Shown here: positions 28,791-38,389 of the stretch, piece by piece
Layout of the letters: each line of letters opens with the position of its first letter
How positions within the stretch are numbered: the stretch's first letter is position 1
Assembly: GCF_900176375.1 (NCBI RefSeq)
Contig: NZ_FWYF01000001.1
Span: 744,001 to 808,000, forward strand
DNA length: 64,000 nt
DNA from: Reichenbachiella faecimaris
GTDB lineage: Bacteria > Bacteroidota > Bacteroidia > Cytophagales > Cyclobacteriaceae
Direction: 5' to 3'
The notes under the pieces: generated by a model
The model's input: the letters and a program-made list of their open reading frames with translations, nothing else
The model's database searches: none
What the model was told of the DNA's origin: nothing
Translations under genes and position numbers: made by a program

Positions 28791-28842
28791 TTGTAAAACA
28801 AATATAATTGTAAAATATTTCATTTCTATACTAATTGTAAAA
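28791..28842. promoter_or_regulatory. Three TTGTAAAA repeats ahead of padR
   Basis: Exact copies of TTGTAAAA occur at 28791-28798, 28808-28815 and 28835-28842, all in one orientation, starting 12 bases from the PadR start codon. The first is part of the near-palindrome TTTTGTAAAACAAA. They may be operator sites for autoregulation. Confidence 0.4.
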
Positions 28843-28968
28843 CTAATGCAAATAGATGGTGTTCATTTTATAACCGATAAGTTTCGTTCCTGCTTGGAAT
28901 CCATTTTTCCTTTTCTATTTTTGCCGCCTTCATTTTTAATTATTCTTAAATTTTAAAAAGCATTTTTT

Positions 28969-29478
28969 ATGAAAATTTGGTATCAGTGTAAAGCAAAATA
29001 TGGTAAGGAAAACGAAGAAGGCATCGTAAAACAAACGTCAGAATTGCATCTGGTGGATGCTGTATCTTATACTGATGCTGAATCTAGGATTTATGGCGCC
29101 ATGGAACGAACTGTGAGCGGAGAGTTTCAAATCATGACGATTTCAAAAACTAACATTGGCGAGGTGATCAACTTCGAAGATGCAGACTATTGGTACAAAT
29201 GCAAAGTGCAATACTCCACAGTGGATGGTGACTCTGAAAAAGAGGTGAAAATCACAACTTATATTCTAACCAGTGCTGAATCAGTAAAAGACGCTTATGA
29301 AAAAGTGGAGCAAAGTCTTGATAATATGCTTGTGCCATTTGAGATTTCAAGCATTGCCAAAACAAATATTGTTGAAGTTTTTCCTGAAATGGATGATGAA
29401 ATACCATCAAATCTAACACCCGTGGCTGAAACTCAAGATGAGGAACTTGAAGAGGACGAAGAAGAATTGGTCGATTGA
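28969..29478 (+). CDS. DUF4494 domain protein
   Basis: 169 residues. It holds two similar halves: MKIWYQCKAKYGKENEEG with FQIMTISKTNIGEVINFEDA, and DYWYKCKVQYSTVDGDSEKE with FEISSIAKTNIVEVFPEMDD. This is DUF4494, a cytoplasmic family of unknown function in Bacteroidota. The last ~15 residues are almost entirely acidic (DEELEEDEEELVD). That acidic tail lies directly against, and partly antisense to, a decayed kinase fragment, so it may be an extension gained at a rearrangement junction. Confidence 0.87.
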   Translation: MKIWYQCKAKYGKENEEGIVKQTSELHLVDAVSYTDAESRIYGAMERTVSGEFQIMTISKTNIGEVINFEDADYWYKCKVQYSTVDGDSEKEVKITTYILTSAESVKDAYEKVEQSLDNMLVPFEISSIAKTNIVEVFPEMDDEIPSNLTPVAETQDEELEEDEEELVD

Positions 29479-29479
29479 T

Positions 29480-29708
29480 TCAGTATTTCTTCCTTTTCCT
29501 GATGATCGATTAAAGTATCTTCTTTAAGTCTTAAGTTGATATCAAACAACTGAATCACTCCCTTGATATTAGCCACAGGAGCTCTCAGGTTATGCGCATT
29601 TAAGAAGGTATAATCTGAGGGTTTTTTATTCTTTATTACCAATTCGTTGGTGCGTTCTATCACGTTTTTTTCTAGGTTTTCATTAAGCGCATTCAGTGAG
29701 TCATTAAA
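29480..29708 (-). pseudogene. Remnant of a propeller/histidine-kinase gene
   Basis: The minus strand encodes SLNALNENLEKNVIERTNEL, then FLNAHNLRAPVANIKGVIQL. This is clearly related to ANLEKMVNDRTKELTAKN and FMNAHNLRVPVANIKGIIQL at the 3' end of the intact gene at 29783-32998. An in-frame TAA lies immediately upstream of the homologous part, there is no ATG, and the frame runs into a serine run that is only the antisense of the DUF4494 acidic tail. It is therefore a relic of a second copy. The divergence visible by eye means it is not a recent duplication. Confidence 0.75.
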
Positions 29709-29782
29709 TAACCAGCCGGAAGATTATTATAGGTTTGCATGCTATTGGGGTTAGCTTAATATAGTTACTCTCAAGTCAAAAG

Positions 29783-32700
29783 TTAATCAGAACCTGTATT
29801 GGGTGGTTTATCATTTTCCAATCTGTTGGTAATATCTATCAGCGCCTGATCCAAGTCATCAGACTGCCCTTTCAACTTTTCAATAAGCTCCTCTCTTTCA
29901 TCCATGGAGAGCTTAAACTCAAATAACTGAATGATACCCTTAATATTTGCCACTGGCACCCTCAAATTATGAGCATTCATAAATGCATAGTCTGACAAGG
30001 TTTTATTTTTGGCCGTGAGCTCCTTGGTACGATCATTTACCATTTTCTCCAAATTCGCATTCACTGAATTGAGCGCTTCGTTCGCTGTGTTTAATTTTTC
30101 TGATTGATTGGAAATCTGTTCATTCTTTTGAATAAGCTTTTCATTGGCCAACTTCATCTCTTCTGTCAGCTCAGTGAGCTCTTTGGTTCGCTCGTCCACA
30201 ATATGCATCAGCACTTTTTGATTTTGACTCAACTGCCTAATCCTCCATTTGAACAGTCCATAAAGAATTCCAACTAAAATCAGCCCGCTTATAATTCTGA
30301 CCCATAAATTCTCATACCACGGAGCGACAATCTCCACAGCATAGCTCAGAGGGTCACTATAGATATTGGATTCACCAATGGCTCTAAACATAAACATATA
30401 CTTACCAGAAGGTATATTTCTATATTCGGCTATTCCATTTGTATTCCATTGACTCCAGTCTTTATCAAAGCCTTCCAACTTGTATTGATACTGTACCTTA
30501 TGGGGAGCTGCCCAATCAATGGCAGAAAAGTGAAAGGTGAGATGGTTAAGATTATATGGCAGACTCAGTTGTTTAGGATAGTTATAAAATGGTATGACAG
30601 AATTTTTAGCATCTGGAAGCATCCCAAAAGCAATGCAATAATCATAAGAAGAATCATCCAATCGCCTAAAATCTACAAACTCTTGATTGATCTCCACATA
30701 GTTCAATTGGACTTCAGGTTGTATTTTACTTACTTCAAAAGAATTCAGATTCAATTTGGTTACTCCTTTGCCATGGCCCCACCAAATCTGATTTTGATCA
30801 TCCAGACAGATTGAATTGAGTGCTAAATCCAGTCGCTTCAGCCCGTCCCACTTGGTCATATTGGTGCAGGTATACTGAGTGCCTTTGGTCTGAATAACAC
30901 TAATTCCAGCCTCAGTACCTACCCATAGGTTTTCATTTCTATCTTCTACAATTGACAACACCAAATCATGCGTTAATCCGCTTTCTTTAGTATAATGTTC
31001 AAATTGTGTCCCATCAAATTTACACAAGCCACCACCCCACGTACCAAACCACATGTTGCCAGATCTGTCCTCATAAATAGTCATAACAATATTGCTTGGC
31101 AAACCAGATTGCTCGGTCAAATTGTAGAGCTTTTCGCCATCAAATCTAGTAACTCCTCCACCATCCGTCCCAAACCAAATATTACCTTTTCGATCCTCTG
31201 TGATGCATCGTACTACATTTTTTCCTAATCCTTCTGCCTCACTTATGGTCACAAAAGAATCGCCATCAAAACGGCTAACCCCTCCTCCATAGGTGCCGAA
31301 CCAAATGTTTCCATTGATATCTTCATACATGCTTCGCACATTGTCGTTGGCCAATCCGTCTTGCTCAGTGTAGTTAGTAAAATATTCACCATCAAATGAT
31401 ATAACGCCTCCTCCACGCGTACCAAACCAAAAAACACCCTTCCTGTCTTCAATCATGCAATAAATATTGCCATTGGGTAGGCCAGAATTTTCGGTATAGG
31501 TTTCATAAGTGGTTCCATCAAACTTAGTCATCCCCTCACCATCTGTACAAAACCACATATTACCTCTTCGATCCTCTAGTATTGACCTAATGGTATTATA
31601 CTCAAGAATATCCTTTCCCTCGTAACTATTGAAGGAGTTTTCTCGAAGTTTGCTCACCCCCCCACCATTGGTACCAAACCAGATATTCCTACTACGATCT
31701 TCCAGAATACTTAGCACGGTATTGTTCGACATGCCATCTTCTTCCATGTAATGGCTGAATTGGTTACCATCAAATTTAATGGCACCACCACCATACGTAC
31801 CAATCCAAAAACTTCCCTTACTGTCCTGAATCATGGATAATATCTTTCCATTAGGCAAGCCTTGTTTTTCACCATATATTGTCAGTGTCTTCTCATCATA
31901 CTTGCATAGCCCACCTCCATTGGTTGCAATCCAAATATCTCCAAATTCGTCCTCAATTATGGTTCTGATCTGATCACTTGGCAGTCCATCCTTAGCTTGC
32001 ATTCTTAGCAGGCTACTGCCGTTGTAAATAGAAATCCCTCCACCGTCTGAACCAAACCAAATGTTACCTGCACGGTCTTCCAAAATAGAATAAATGCGAT
32101 CTCCACTCAGGCCATCCTTTTCAGAGAGTGTAAAAAATGAATGACCATCAAATCGACTTACGCTTCCATTGGCAAATCCAAACCATAATTTACCTTGTCT
32201 ATCTTCATGAATGCCATATATGCGATTATCGGCTAGTCCATTTTCAATGGAGTAATTGGTAAAACTCTGTCCATCATATTTGATGGCTCCTCCTCCGTTC
32301 GTCCCAATCCACAGATTACCTGCGCGATCTTCACAGATCACCCTAATCCTGTTATTAGACAGCCCTTCTATATCCGTATAGTTATGAATGTTTTTTCCGT
32401 CGTAACGACAAAGCCCACCTCCGTAGGTTCCAAACCATAAATTACCCTTCTTATCTTCGTAAATAGAGTAAATGAAAGAAGAGGAAATTCCCTGTTCAAC
32501 ATCCAAATATTGAATATTAAACTGTGCTGCATCCTTGAATCTCATAGGTAAAGCCTTGATTGGTATGGGTTGAGAAATGAGCTGAGGGTGGATAGAGTCC
32601 ACCATCGTGATACGACCCATCTCAGTATCCTCTGGGATAGTAATCAATTCTAAATCTTTTCGATTGATAGGTACTATCTTAGGTTCTTTGCTCTCAATAG

Positions 32701-32998
32701 TAAAAGGTGTGATTTTTTTCCTTCTAGGAGGTTTGGATTTTACTACTCTCCCTTGCGCTTTTGTTTTTTTCAGATCACCAACTACAATTTCCTCGGGCTC
32801 TATTAGATTAATTTTATTACTTGGCTCAAATAAGCCATAATCCTTTCGTTCAGAAATATGATCTGTTTTGGGATCGCTCTCATTACAACCTACGATAAGT
32901 CCCATCCAAACAAGCAGTGCTGTTTGGATTATTTTTTTTCTTGGGTGGTTTAGAATGCTTTCTTTCAATTCCAAAAATGTGAATAATGACATCGCCAT
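29783..32998 (-). CDS. Two-component-regulator propeller lipoprotein with lone DHp helix
   Basis: 1071 residues. The lipobox is LIVGCNES near residue 38. From ~170 to ~690 there are 13-14 propeller repeats of the form SILEDRxGNIWFGTxGGG, enough for two seven-bladed propellers. A Y_Y_Y domain follows (~760-860, with YKLEGFDKDWSQWNTNG), then one membrane helix (~870-890), a coiled coil (~895-1000) and a histidine-kinase H-box, NAHNLRVPVANI with His at residue 1010. The protein stops 61 residues later, after the second DHp helix, so it has no ATPase domain. It is a hybrid sensor without a catalytic part; it could be a phosphoacceptor, a pairing partner for another kinase, or truncated. It has a relic paralogue just downstream. 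Confidence 0.9.
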   Translation of the reverse strand: MAMSLFTFLELKESILNHPRKKIIQTALLVWMGLIVGCNESDPKTDHISERKDYGLFEPSNKINLIEPEEIVVGDLKKTKAQGRVVKSKPPRRKKITPFTIESKEPKIVPINRKDLELITIPEDTEMGRITMVDSIHPQLISQPIPIKALPMRFKDAAQFNIQYLDVEQGISSSFIYSIYEDKKGNLWFGTYGGGLCRYDGKNIHNYTDIEGLSNNRIRVICEDRAGNLWIGTNGGGAIKYDGQSFTNYSIENGLADNRIYGIHEDRQGKLWFGFANGSVSRFDGHSFFTLSEKDGLSGDRIYSILEDRAGNIWFGSDGGGISIYNGSSLLRMQAKDGLPSDQIRTIIEDEFGDIWIATNGGGLCKYDEKTLTIYGEKQGLPNGKILSMIQDSKGSFWIGTYGGGAIKFDGNQFSHYMEEDGMSNNTVLSILEDRSRNIWFGTNGGGVSKLRENSFNSYEGKDILEYNTIRSILEDRRGNMWFCTDGEGMTKFDGTTYETYTENSGLPNGNIYCMIEDRKGVFWFGTRGGGVISFDGEYFTNYTEQDGLANDNVRSMYEDINGNIWFGTYGGGVSRFDGDSFVTISEAEGLGKNVVRCITEDRKGNIWFGTDGGGVTRFDGEKLYNLTEQSGLPSNIVMTIYEDRSGNMWFGTWGGGLCKFDGTQFEHYTKESGLTHDLVLSIVEDRNENLWVGTEAGISVIQTKGTQYTCTNMTKWDGLKRLDLALNSICLDDQNQIWWGHGKGVTKLNLNSFEVSKIQPEVQLNYVEINQEFVDFRRLDDSSYDYCIAFGMLPDAKNSVIPFYNYPKQLSLPYNLNHLTFHFSAIDWAAPHKVQYQYKLEGFDKDWSQWNTNGIAEYRNIPSGKYMFMFRAIGESNIYSDPLSYAVEIVAPWYENLWVRIISGLILVGILYGLFKWRIRQLSQNQKVLMHIVDERTKELTELTEEMKLANEKLIQKNEQISNQSEKLNTANEALNSVNANLEKMVNDRTKELTAKNKTLSDYAFMNAHNLRVPVANIKGIIQLFEFKLSMDEREELIEKLKGQSDDLDQALIDITNRLENDKPPNTGSD

Positions 32999-33251
32999 CT
33001 AATTCAGATAAGGAATAAGTTAAAGAATTTATTCTTCAACCAAAAAACATATACAACGCTATTCGATCAATTTTAGAAAACAAGCTCGGAAAAAATCGAG
33101 CTACATCACAAAATAGTCGCTACTGGGCGGCTGATCTGGCAGATTATCACTTCCGATCAGCTGTCTAATGTTCAAAAGATATTCTTTTCCTCGTATTATT
33201 AAAAATATACTTTAATTGAGTCTTGGTAGTGAGTAGCATGGACTTTGCAAC
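32999..33251. other. Intergenic region with two hairpins between hslU and the propeller gene
   Basis: Two inverted repeats stand out: AGCTCG/CGAGCT (33083-33088 and 33097-33102, 8-base loop) and GCTGATC/GATCAGC (33130-33136 and 33155-33161). Neither has a clear T tract. The first might end hslU transcripts; the region should also contain the promoter of the propeller gene. Confidence 0.3.
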
Positions 33252-34646
33252 TTACAAAATAAATTGACTGAGGTCTTTATTTTCAACCATTCCATCCAAC
33301 TTTTCCTGCACTTTTTGTTTGTCTATCACAATTTTTGCATTTGCCCCAATTACGTCTGGAATATCAAAAAGGATATCGTTGAGCAATCGACTCATGACGG
33401 TATGCAGCCTTCTAGCACCTATATTTTCAATCTCCGCATTGATATTAAAAGCAATGGATGCTATTTCTTCAATCGCCTCTTGATTGAATGAAATATCCAC
33501 ATCCTCTGACCCGATCAGGGCGGTGTACTGTTTAGTTAAGGCATTTTTGGGCTCATTCAAGATTCTGACAAAGTCGTCTTTCGTTAGGTTTTCGAGTTCT
33601 ACTCGTATTGGGAAACGCCCTTGTAATTCAGGAATCAAGTCAGACGGTTTAGCAAAATGAAAGGCTCCTGCTGCAATAAATAAAATATGATCTGTATTGA
33701 TGACACCATACTTTGTATTCACTGCACTGCCTTCTACAATGGGGAGTAAATCTCTCTGCACCCCTTCTCTACTCACATCTGGCCCGCCTTTTTTAGAAGC
33801 ACCTACAGCAATTTTATCTACTTCGTCAATAAAAATAATTCCAGTATTTTCTGCCTTGGTAATGGCTTCATCTTTCACCTCGTCCATATCTATTAGACGA
33901 GATGATTCTTCTTCCATCAACAACTTGCGGGCATCAGCTATTGTTACTTTTCGTTTCTTGGACTTCTTGGGCATCATTTGCCCAATCATTTCCTGGATGT
34001 TCATCATGGAGGTTTCATCCATACCGCCACCTCCAATCATGCCAATTCCCCCTGAAGAATTTTGGCTTACACTGATATCAATCTTTCTGTCTTCTAGCTC
34101 ACCATTTTTGATTTTTTCTCTGAATCGCTCACGAGTTTTCTCATTGAGTTCTGCATCATCTACTGGGATTGTATGGGTTCCATCTGAATTTGTCGACATT
34201 GGAGAGGGCGCCTTTTTGACTGGGGGGATCAGCGCATCCAAAATGATATTTTCTACAATCTCCTCAGCTTTTTCTCTTACTTTTTCCTTTTGTGCATGTT
34301 TCACTAGACTGACAGATTGCTCAACTAAATCCCGTACCATGCTCTCAACATCTCTCCCTACATAACCCACTTCTGTAAATTTAGATGCCTCTACTTTTAC
34401 AAATGGAGCATCTGCTACTTTTGCCAAGCGACGAGCTATTTCTGTCTTACCAACACCCGTGGCTCCAATCATCAAAATATTGTTTGGTACAATTTCACCT
34501 TGAATTTCAGTTTTCACATTCATTCTTCTCCAGCGATTTCGCAAGGCGATTGCCACATTGCGCTTGGCATCATTCTGTCCAATGATATATTTATCCAACT
34601 CTTCTACAATTTGCTTAGGAGTGAGGTATTGATCTTTTGATAACAT
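33252..34646 (-). CDS. hslU: HslU, ATPase subunit of HslUV protease
   Basis: 464 residues, normal for the family. Walker A GATGVGKT is at residues 61-68, the pore loop and following segment EVGYVGRDVESM are near 95, the intermediate domain spans ~110-245, Walker B GIIFIDEVDKI is near 272, and the sensor/C-terminal region (ENIGARRLHTVMSRLL) is near 415. HslU unfolds proteins for the HslV peptidase. No hslV gene is in the window. It starts one base after the porQ stop, in the lon-porQ-hslU operon. Confidence 0.96.
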   Translation of the reverse strand: MLSKDQYLTPKQIVEELDKYIIGQNDAKRNVAIALRNRWRRMNVKTEIQGEIVPNNILMIGATGVGKTEIARRLAKVADAPFVKVEASKFTEVGYVGRDVESMVRDLVEQSVSLVKHAQKEKVREKAEEIVENIILDALIPPVKKAPSPMSTNSDGTHTIPVDDAELNEKTRERFREKIKNGELEDRKIDISVSQNSSGGIGMIGGGGMDETSMMNIQEMIGQMMPKKSKKRKVTIADARKLLMEEESSRLIDMDEVKDEAITKAENTGIIFIDEVDKIAVGASKKGGPDVSREGVQRDLLPIVEGSAVNTKYGVINTDHILFIAAGAFHFAKPSDLIPELQGRFPIRVELENLTKDDFVRILNEPKNALTKQYTALIGSEDVDISFNQEAIEEIASIAFNINAEIENIGARRLHTVMSRLLNDILFDIPDVIGANAKIVIDKQKVQEKLDGMVENKDLSQFIL

Positions 34647-34647
34647 T

Positions 34648-35661
34648 CTAAATAATTGACTTTTTCTTAAATACTCGATTCAAATTACTAGTAATAGTAA
34701 AATAACTACGCCCACTATCCACATGATAGTTCGTAAAGGTGTAAGAAAGTTCAAAGGCTTTGATTCTTGCCATTAGCCCTAGGGATATACCAGACAAACC
34801 TGCCTTTTCGGATAATTTCAGCTCCTTCCTTACTCTATGGTTATAACCCAATCGCATATTGAAGTTACGACTGAACAATATTTCTGTTCCAATATTGATG
34901 TGTCTAAATACTCTGTCTACAATTGCTGATCTCCCTTCATTGGGATTGATAGACTCATCTTCATAATTTTCATTTGGGCTAAACAAATTATATCCTGTAA
35001 ATGAAAACCTAAAGGGCATGTGCTCTGGTTTGAAAGTCATGCCTAGCTGCAAATCTGTTGGCAATGATGAATCTGAAGTCCCTGAATAGTCGGACATCAC
35101 AAAGCCCAGATTTTTGAACAAAATCGAAAACATCAGCTCCTTTTCTGGGTGTATGAATACACCTCCAATATCCAAAGCCAAAGCTGAACTACTGTACGTA
35201 TAGATACCTGAATAGGCATATTTCAAACTAGCGCCCAGTTTGAAAACACTCAACTGATGACTATGAGAGGCCACTACAGCAGTTTCATTGGCATCAAATG
35301 AGCCCACAGCATTTCCAGAAATATCATGACTATCTATAGTACCATATCCCAAATGCTGAATCCCAATACCAAAGGTTCCTGCCTTTTCAAAAGTTTTAGC
35401 GTAAGCGAATGTGTTGTATTTCACATCCGCATAATAGGCCAGATGCGACCACGACACATGATTATCATTCACCGAATCCAACAAGGCAGGATTTGACAGA
35501 AACAAGTTGACATCAGCATCTGTAGATGTAGTCACCACGCCTCCTAAACCTGCTACTCTGGCTCCTGCGGGAAGATTAAGAAATTGGAACGAATCATCAA
35601 TCTGCGCAAATAAAAAACCTGCTTGCATCCATATCAGAAAGACAAAAGCAGGTTTTTTCAT
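34648..35661 (-). CDS. porQ: PorQ-like type IX secretion system protein
   Basis: 337 residues from the ATG at 35661; a GTG six codons earlier (35679) is less likely because the ATG gives a clean signal peptide (MKKPAFVFLIWMQAGFLFAQ). The mature protein is a predicted outer-membrane beta barrel: FLNLPAGARVAGLGG, FLSNPALLDS, FGIGIQHLGYG and FSFTGYNLFSP follow the PorQ/PorV-related pattern. PorQ is linked to type IX secretion in Porphyromonas. It lies between lon and hslU and is likely cotranscribed with them. Confidence 0.87.
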   Translation of the reverse strand: MKKPAFVFLIWMQAGFLFAQIDDSFQFLNLPAGARVAGLGGVVTTSTDADVNLFLSNPALLDSVNDNHVSWSHLAYYADVKYNTFAYAKTFEKAGTFGIGIQHLGYGTIDSHDISGNAVGSFDANETAVVASHSHQLSVFKLGASLKYAYSGIYTYSSSALALDIGGVFIHPEKELMFSILFKNLGFVMSDYSGTSDSSLPTDLQLGMTFKPEHMPFRFSFTGYNLFSPNENYEDESINPNEGRSAIVDRVFRHINIGTEILFSRNFNMRLGYNHRVRKELKLSEKAGLSGISLGLMARIKAFELSYTFTNYHVDSGRSYFTITSNLNRVFKKKSII

Positions 35662-35697
35662 ATTTATAGTTCTTAGCACGTTCGAAGATATATGAAC

Positions 35698-38169
35698 TTA
35701 AGGTTTTTGTTCAATAGTTACTAACTCCATCGCATTCGAAACTTTCTGAGGAAGCAAGGCGACAGCCAATACTTCTTCCACGGTTTCTGCGAAATGAAAT
35801 TTCAAATCTTTCACATATCTATCGTCTATTTCATCAATATCCTTTTGATTCTTCTGACAGAGAATAATCTCTTTGATCCCAGCTCTTTTCGCTGCCAAAA
35901 TCTTCTCTTTGATGCCACCTACAGGAAGTACTTTTCCTCTCAACGTAATCTCCCCGGTCATTGCCAGTTTTTGTTTTATCTTCCTTTGGGTAAACACGGA
36001 AGCTAGTGAAGTCAACATGGTAATACCTGCTGATGGACCATCCTTAGGCACAGCACCTGCAGGGACATGAATATGCAAATCATAATTATCAAACACCCGA
36101 TAATCGAGGTTCAACTTCTCTGCGTTCGACTTGAGGTATGACAGTGCAGTCATGGCTGATTCTTTCATCACGTCTCCCAATTGACCAGAAAGAGTCAACT
36201 TCCCCTTGCCTCTACTTAAACTAGATTCTATGAAAAGAATTTCTCCACCTACTGACGTCCAAGCCAGGCCTGTTACCACTCCTGCATGTTTGTTGTCTTG
36301 ATAGAGTTCTTTATCAAATACCTCAGCTCCTAGAATCCTCCTAATCTCTTCTGGAGTGACCTTCTTTTGGTACTCTTCTTCCATTGCTAAAGACTTGGCT
36401 GCATCTCTCACGACTGCTCCTACTTTCCGTTCCAGATTTCTTACACCTGATTCGCGCGTGTAGTCATCTACTAGTTTGGCAAATGCTTTTTTGTCCATGG
36501 ACAACTGACTAGGCTTCATACCATGCTCTTCAAGCTGTTTTGGCAATAAGTGCTTCTTAGCAATTTGAATTTTCTCTTCTAAAGTATATCCAGTGATTTC
36601 AATAATTTCCATTCTGTCTCGTAGTGCAGGCTGGATGGTATCCAATGAATTGGCTGTGGCTATGAAAAGCACTTTCGATAAATCATATTCCACCTCAAGG
36701 AAGTTGTCCTTGAATGTTTCATTTTGCTCTGGATCCAACACCTCGAGCAATGCAGAAGAAGGGTCTCCTCTAAAGTCAGAAGACACTTTGTCTATCTCAT
36801 CCAGGACAAACACTGGATTGGAATATTTTGCCTTATTGATGTTCTGAATCACTTTGCCTGGCATGGCACCAATGTAGGTTTTTCTATGACCACGAATTTC
36901 GGCTTCATCATGTACGCCCCCTAGTGACATTCTTACATATTCTCTATTTAGTGCTTTGGCGATCGACTTACCCAATGAAGTTTTGCCCACGCCAGGAGGA
37001 CCAAACAAACACAAAATCGGACCTTTTAGGTTGTTCTTCAGCTTTCGAACGGCCAGATATTCAATAATTCTATCTTTTACTTTCTCTAATCCAAAATGAT
37101 CCGCATCCAGTATTTTCTTTGCTCTCTTGAGATCAAAGTTGTCTTCAGATATATCATCCCAAGGTAGCTCTACAAGCAGCTCTGCATAATTCATAGCCAC
37201 AGGATACTCTGCTGCCATGGGGTTCATTCTTTCTATTTTGGTCAATTCCTTCTCAAAATGCTCTGCAACTTCTGTAGACCAATTTTTTGTTAACCCTTTG
37301 GCTCTTAGTTCATCAAGTTCCTGCTCAGCTCCCCCAGCACCTAGCTCGTCCTGCAACACCTTCATTTGCTGACGCAAATAGTAGTCTCTCTGCTGCTGGT
37401 CAATGTCGGTATTTACCTTATCATGAATTTCGTGTTTCAGCTCCAATACCTGTATATCCTTCAGCATATACTTCAATAGAGCTTCTGCTCTCTTGTTGCC
37501 ATCATTGATCTCAAGTAGTTTCTGTTTGTCTTTTACTTCTGTATTAATATTGGAACATAAGAAGTGGGTGAGAAACTTAAAACTGTTGATGTTTTCCAAA
37601 GCCGCTTGTGCTTCTTTTGGAATCTCTGGATTCAGCTTCAAAATCTTCTTTGCAGCATCCTTCAAAGAATATATGATCGCTACCGTCTCTTTGTTTTCCT
37701 CCTCGATAAAATTCTCATGAAGCAAATCTACCTTGGCTGTGAGATACGGGTTTTCCTGAACCACCTGTTTTATCTCCATTCTGCTTTTGCCTTGAATAAT
37801 GATTGTGGTATTGCCATCAGGCAACACCAACATCTTCAATATTTTGGCAACTGTACCTACTTTATATATTTCTTTTTCTCCTGGATCTTCTGCTCCTGAA
37901 TTTAGCTGAGCTGCCACACCAATGATTTTGTTGGTACGATAAGCCTTCTTCACCAAGCGGATTGACTTTTGCCTTCCTACAGTAATAGGAATCACAACTC
38001 CAGGGAACAAAACAGCATTTTTTAGAGGCAGTATCGGAAGCTCTTCAGGAAGATCTCCAGGTTCTAATTCATCGTCTTCTCCCGTAAGATCTAGAGGTAT
38101 AAGCTCTTCGGCATCTTCGTCGGCCAATTCAGAAAAAAGATAAGAATTATAAAAATTATTCAACTCCAT
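35698..38169 (-). CDS. lon: ATP-dependent protease Lon
   Basis: 823 residues. The order is an acidic N-terminal leader ([19 protein letters not shown]), the LON substrate domain ([18 protein letters not shown]), a coiled coil, and the AAA+ module with Walker A GPPGVGKT near 390 and VFVLDEIDK. The protease domain has catalytic Ser in [10 protein letters not shown] near 712 and Lys in [14 protein letters not shown] near 755. Full length and apparently active. First gene of an operon with porQ and hslU. Confidence 0.97.
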   Translation of the reverse strand: MELNNFYNSYLFSELADEDAEELIPLDLTGEDDELEPGDLPEELPILPLKNAVLFPGVVIPITVGRQKSIRLVKKAYRTNKIIGVAAQLNSGAEDPGEKEIYKVGTVAKILKMLVLPDGNTTIIIQGKSRMEIKQVVQENPYLTAKVDLLHENFIEEENKETVAIIYSLKDAAKKILKLNPEIPKEAQAALENINSFKFLTHFLCSNINTEVKDKQKLLEINDGNKRAEALLKYMLKDIQVLELKHEIHDKVNTDIDQQQRDYYLRQQMKVLQDELGAGGAEQELDELRAKGLTKNWSTEVAEHFEKELTKIERMNPMAAEYPVAMNYAELLVELPWDDISEDNFDLKRAKKILDADHFGLEKVKDRIIEYLAVRKLKNNLKGPILCLFGPPGVGKTSLGKSIAKALNREYVRMSLGGVHDEAEIRGHRKTYIGAMPGKVIQNINKAKYSNPVFVLDEIDKVSSDFRGDPSSALLEVLDPEQNETFKDNFLEVEYDLSKVLFIATANSLDTIQPALRDRMEIIEITGYTLEEKIQIAKKHLLPKQLEEHGMKPSQLSMDKKAFAKLVDDYTRESGVRNLERKVGAVVRDAAKSLAMEEEYQKKVTPEEIRRILGAEVFDKELYQDNKHAGVVTGLAWTSVGGEILFIESSLSRGKGKLTLSGQLGDVMKESAMTALSYLKSNAEKLNLDYRVFDNYDLHIHVPAGAVPKDGPSAGITMLTSLASVFTQRKIKQKLAMTGEITLRGKVLPVGGIKEKILAAKRAGIKEIILCQKNQKDIDEIDDRYVKDLKFHFAETVEEVLAVALLPQKVSNAMELVTIEQKP

Positions 38170-38312
38170 ATTGTATTCATCCTAAGCTGTCATATTGGCA
38201 CGATTGCACGTATGCAGCTGGTCAATTTTTTAGTCACCCTTTAATTACAATCGGTATGCCAAAGTAAGTATATTTAATCGCAGCTTTCATTCGTTATGAA
38301 AGTTGACTGTGC

Positions 38313-38320
38313 TAAATTTG
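38313..38320 (+). promoter_or_regulatory. Candidate -7 box (TAAATTTG) ahead of the PorE-like gene
   Basis: TAAATTTG fits the Bacteroidota -7 consensus TAnnTTTG, about 70 bases upstream of the proposed start. A matching TTTG element ~20 bases further upstream is not evident, so the call rests on one half-site. Confidence 0.3.
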
Positions 38321-38389
38321 AAAAAAGTGACAGTACCTCACAAAAACTTAAGATAGCCGATGTGCTTGTAACGAAAAAAGGAATTTTCA

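Noticed and set aside
28765-28956. 63-residue plus-strand frame between padR and DUF4494
   Set aside because: Composed of AT-rich intergenic sequence with the TTGTAAAA repeats; hydrophobic but with no supporting evidence.
29433-29663. 76-residue kinase-like frame as a real gene
   Set aside because: It has a GTG start inside the homologous part, an in-frame stop upstream and a serine run that is only the antisense of an acidic tail, so it is a relic.
33697-34365. 222-residue plus-strand open frame
   Set aside because: Lies wholly antisense to hslU and is rich in Ser/Pro/Thr without motifs.
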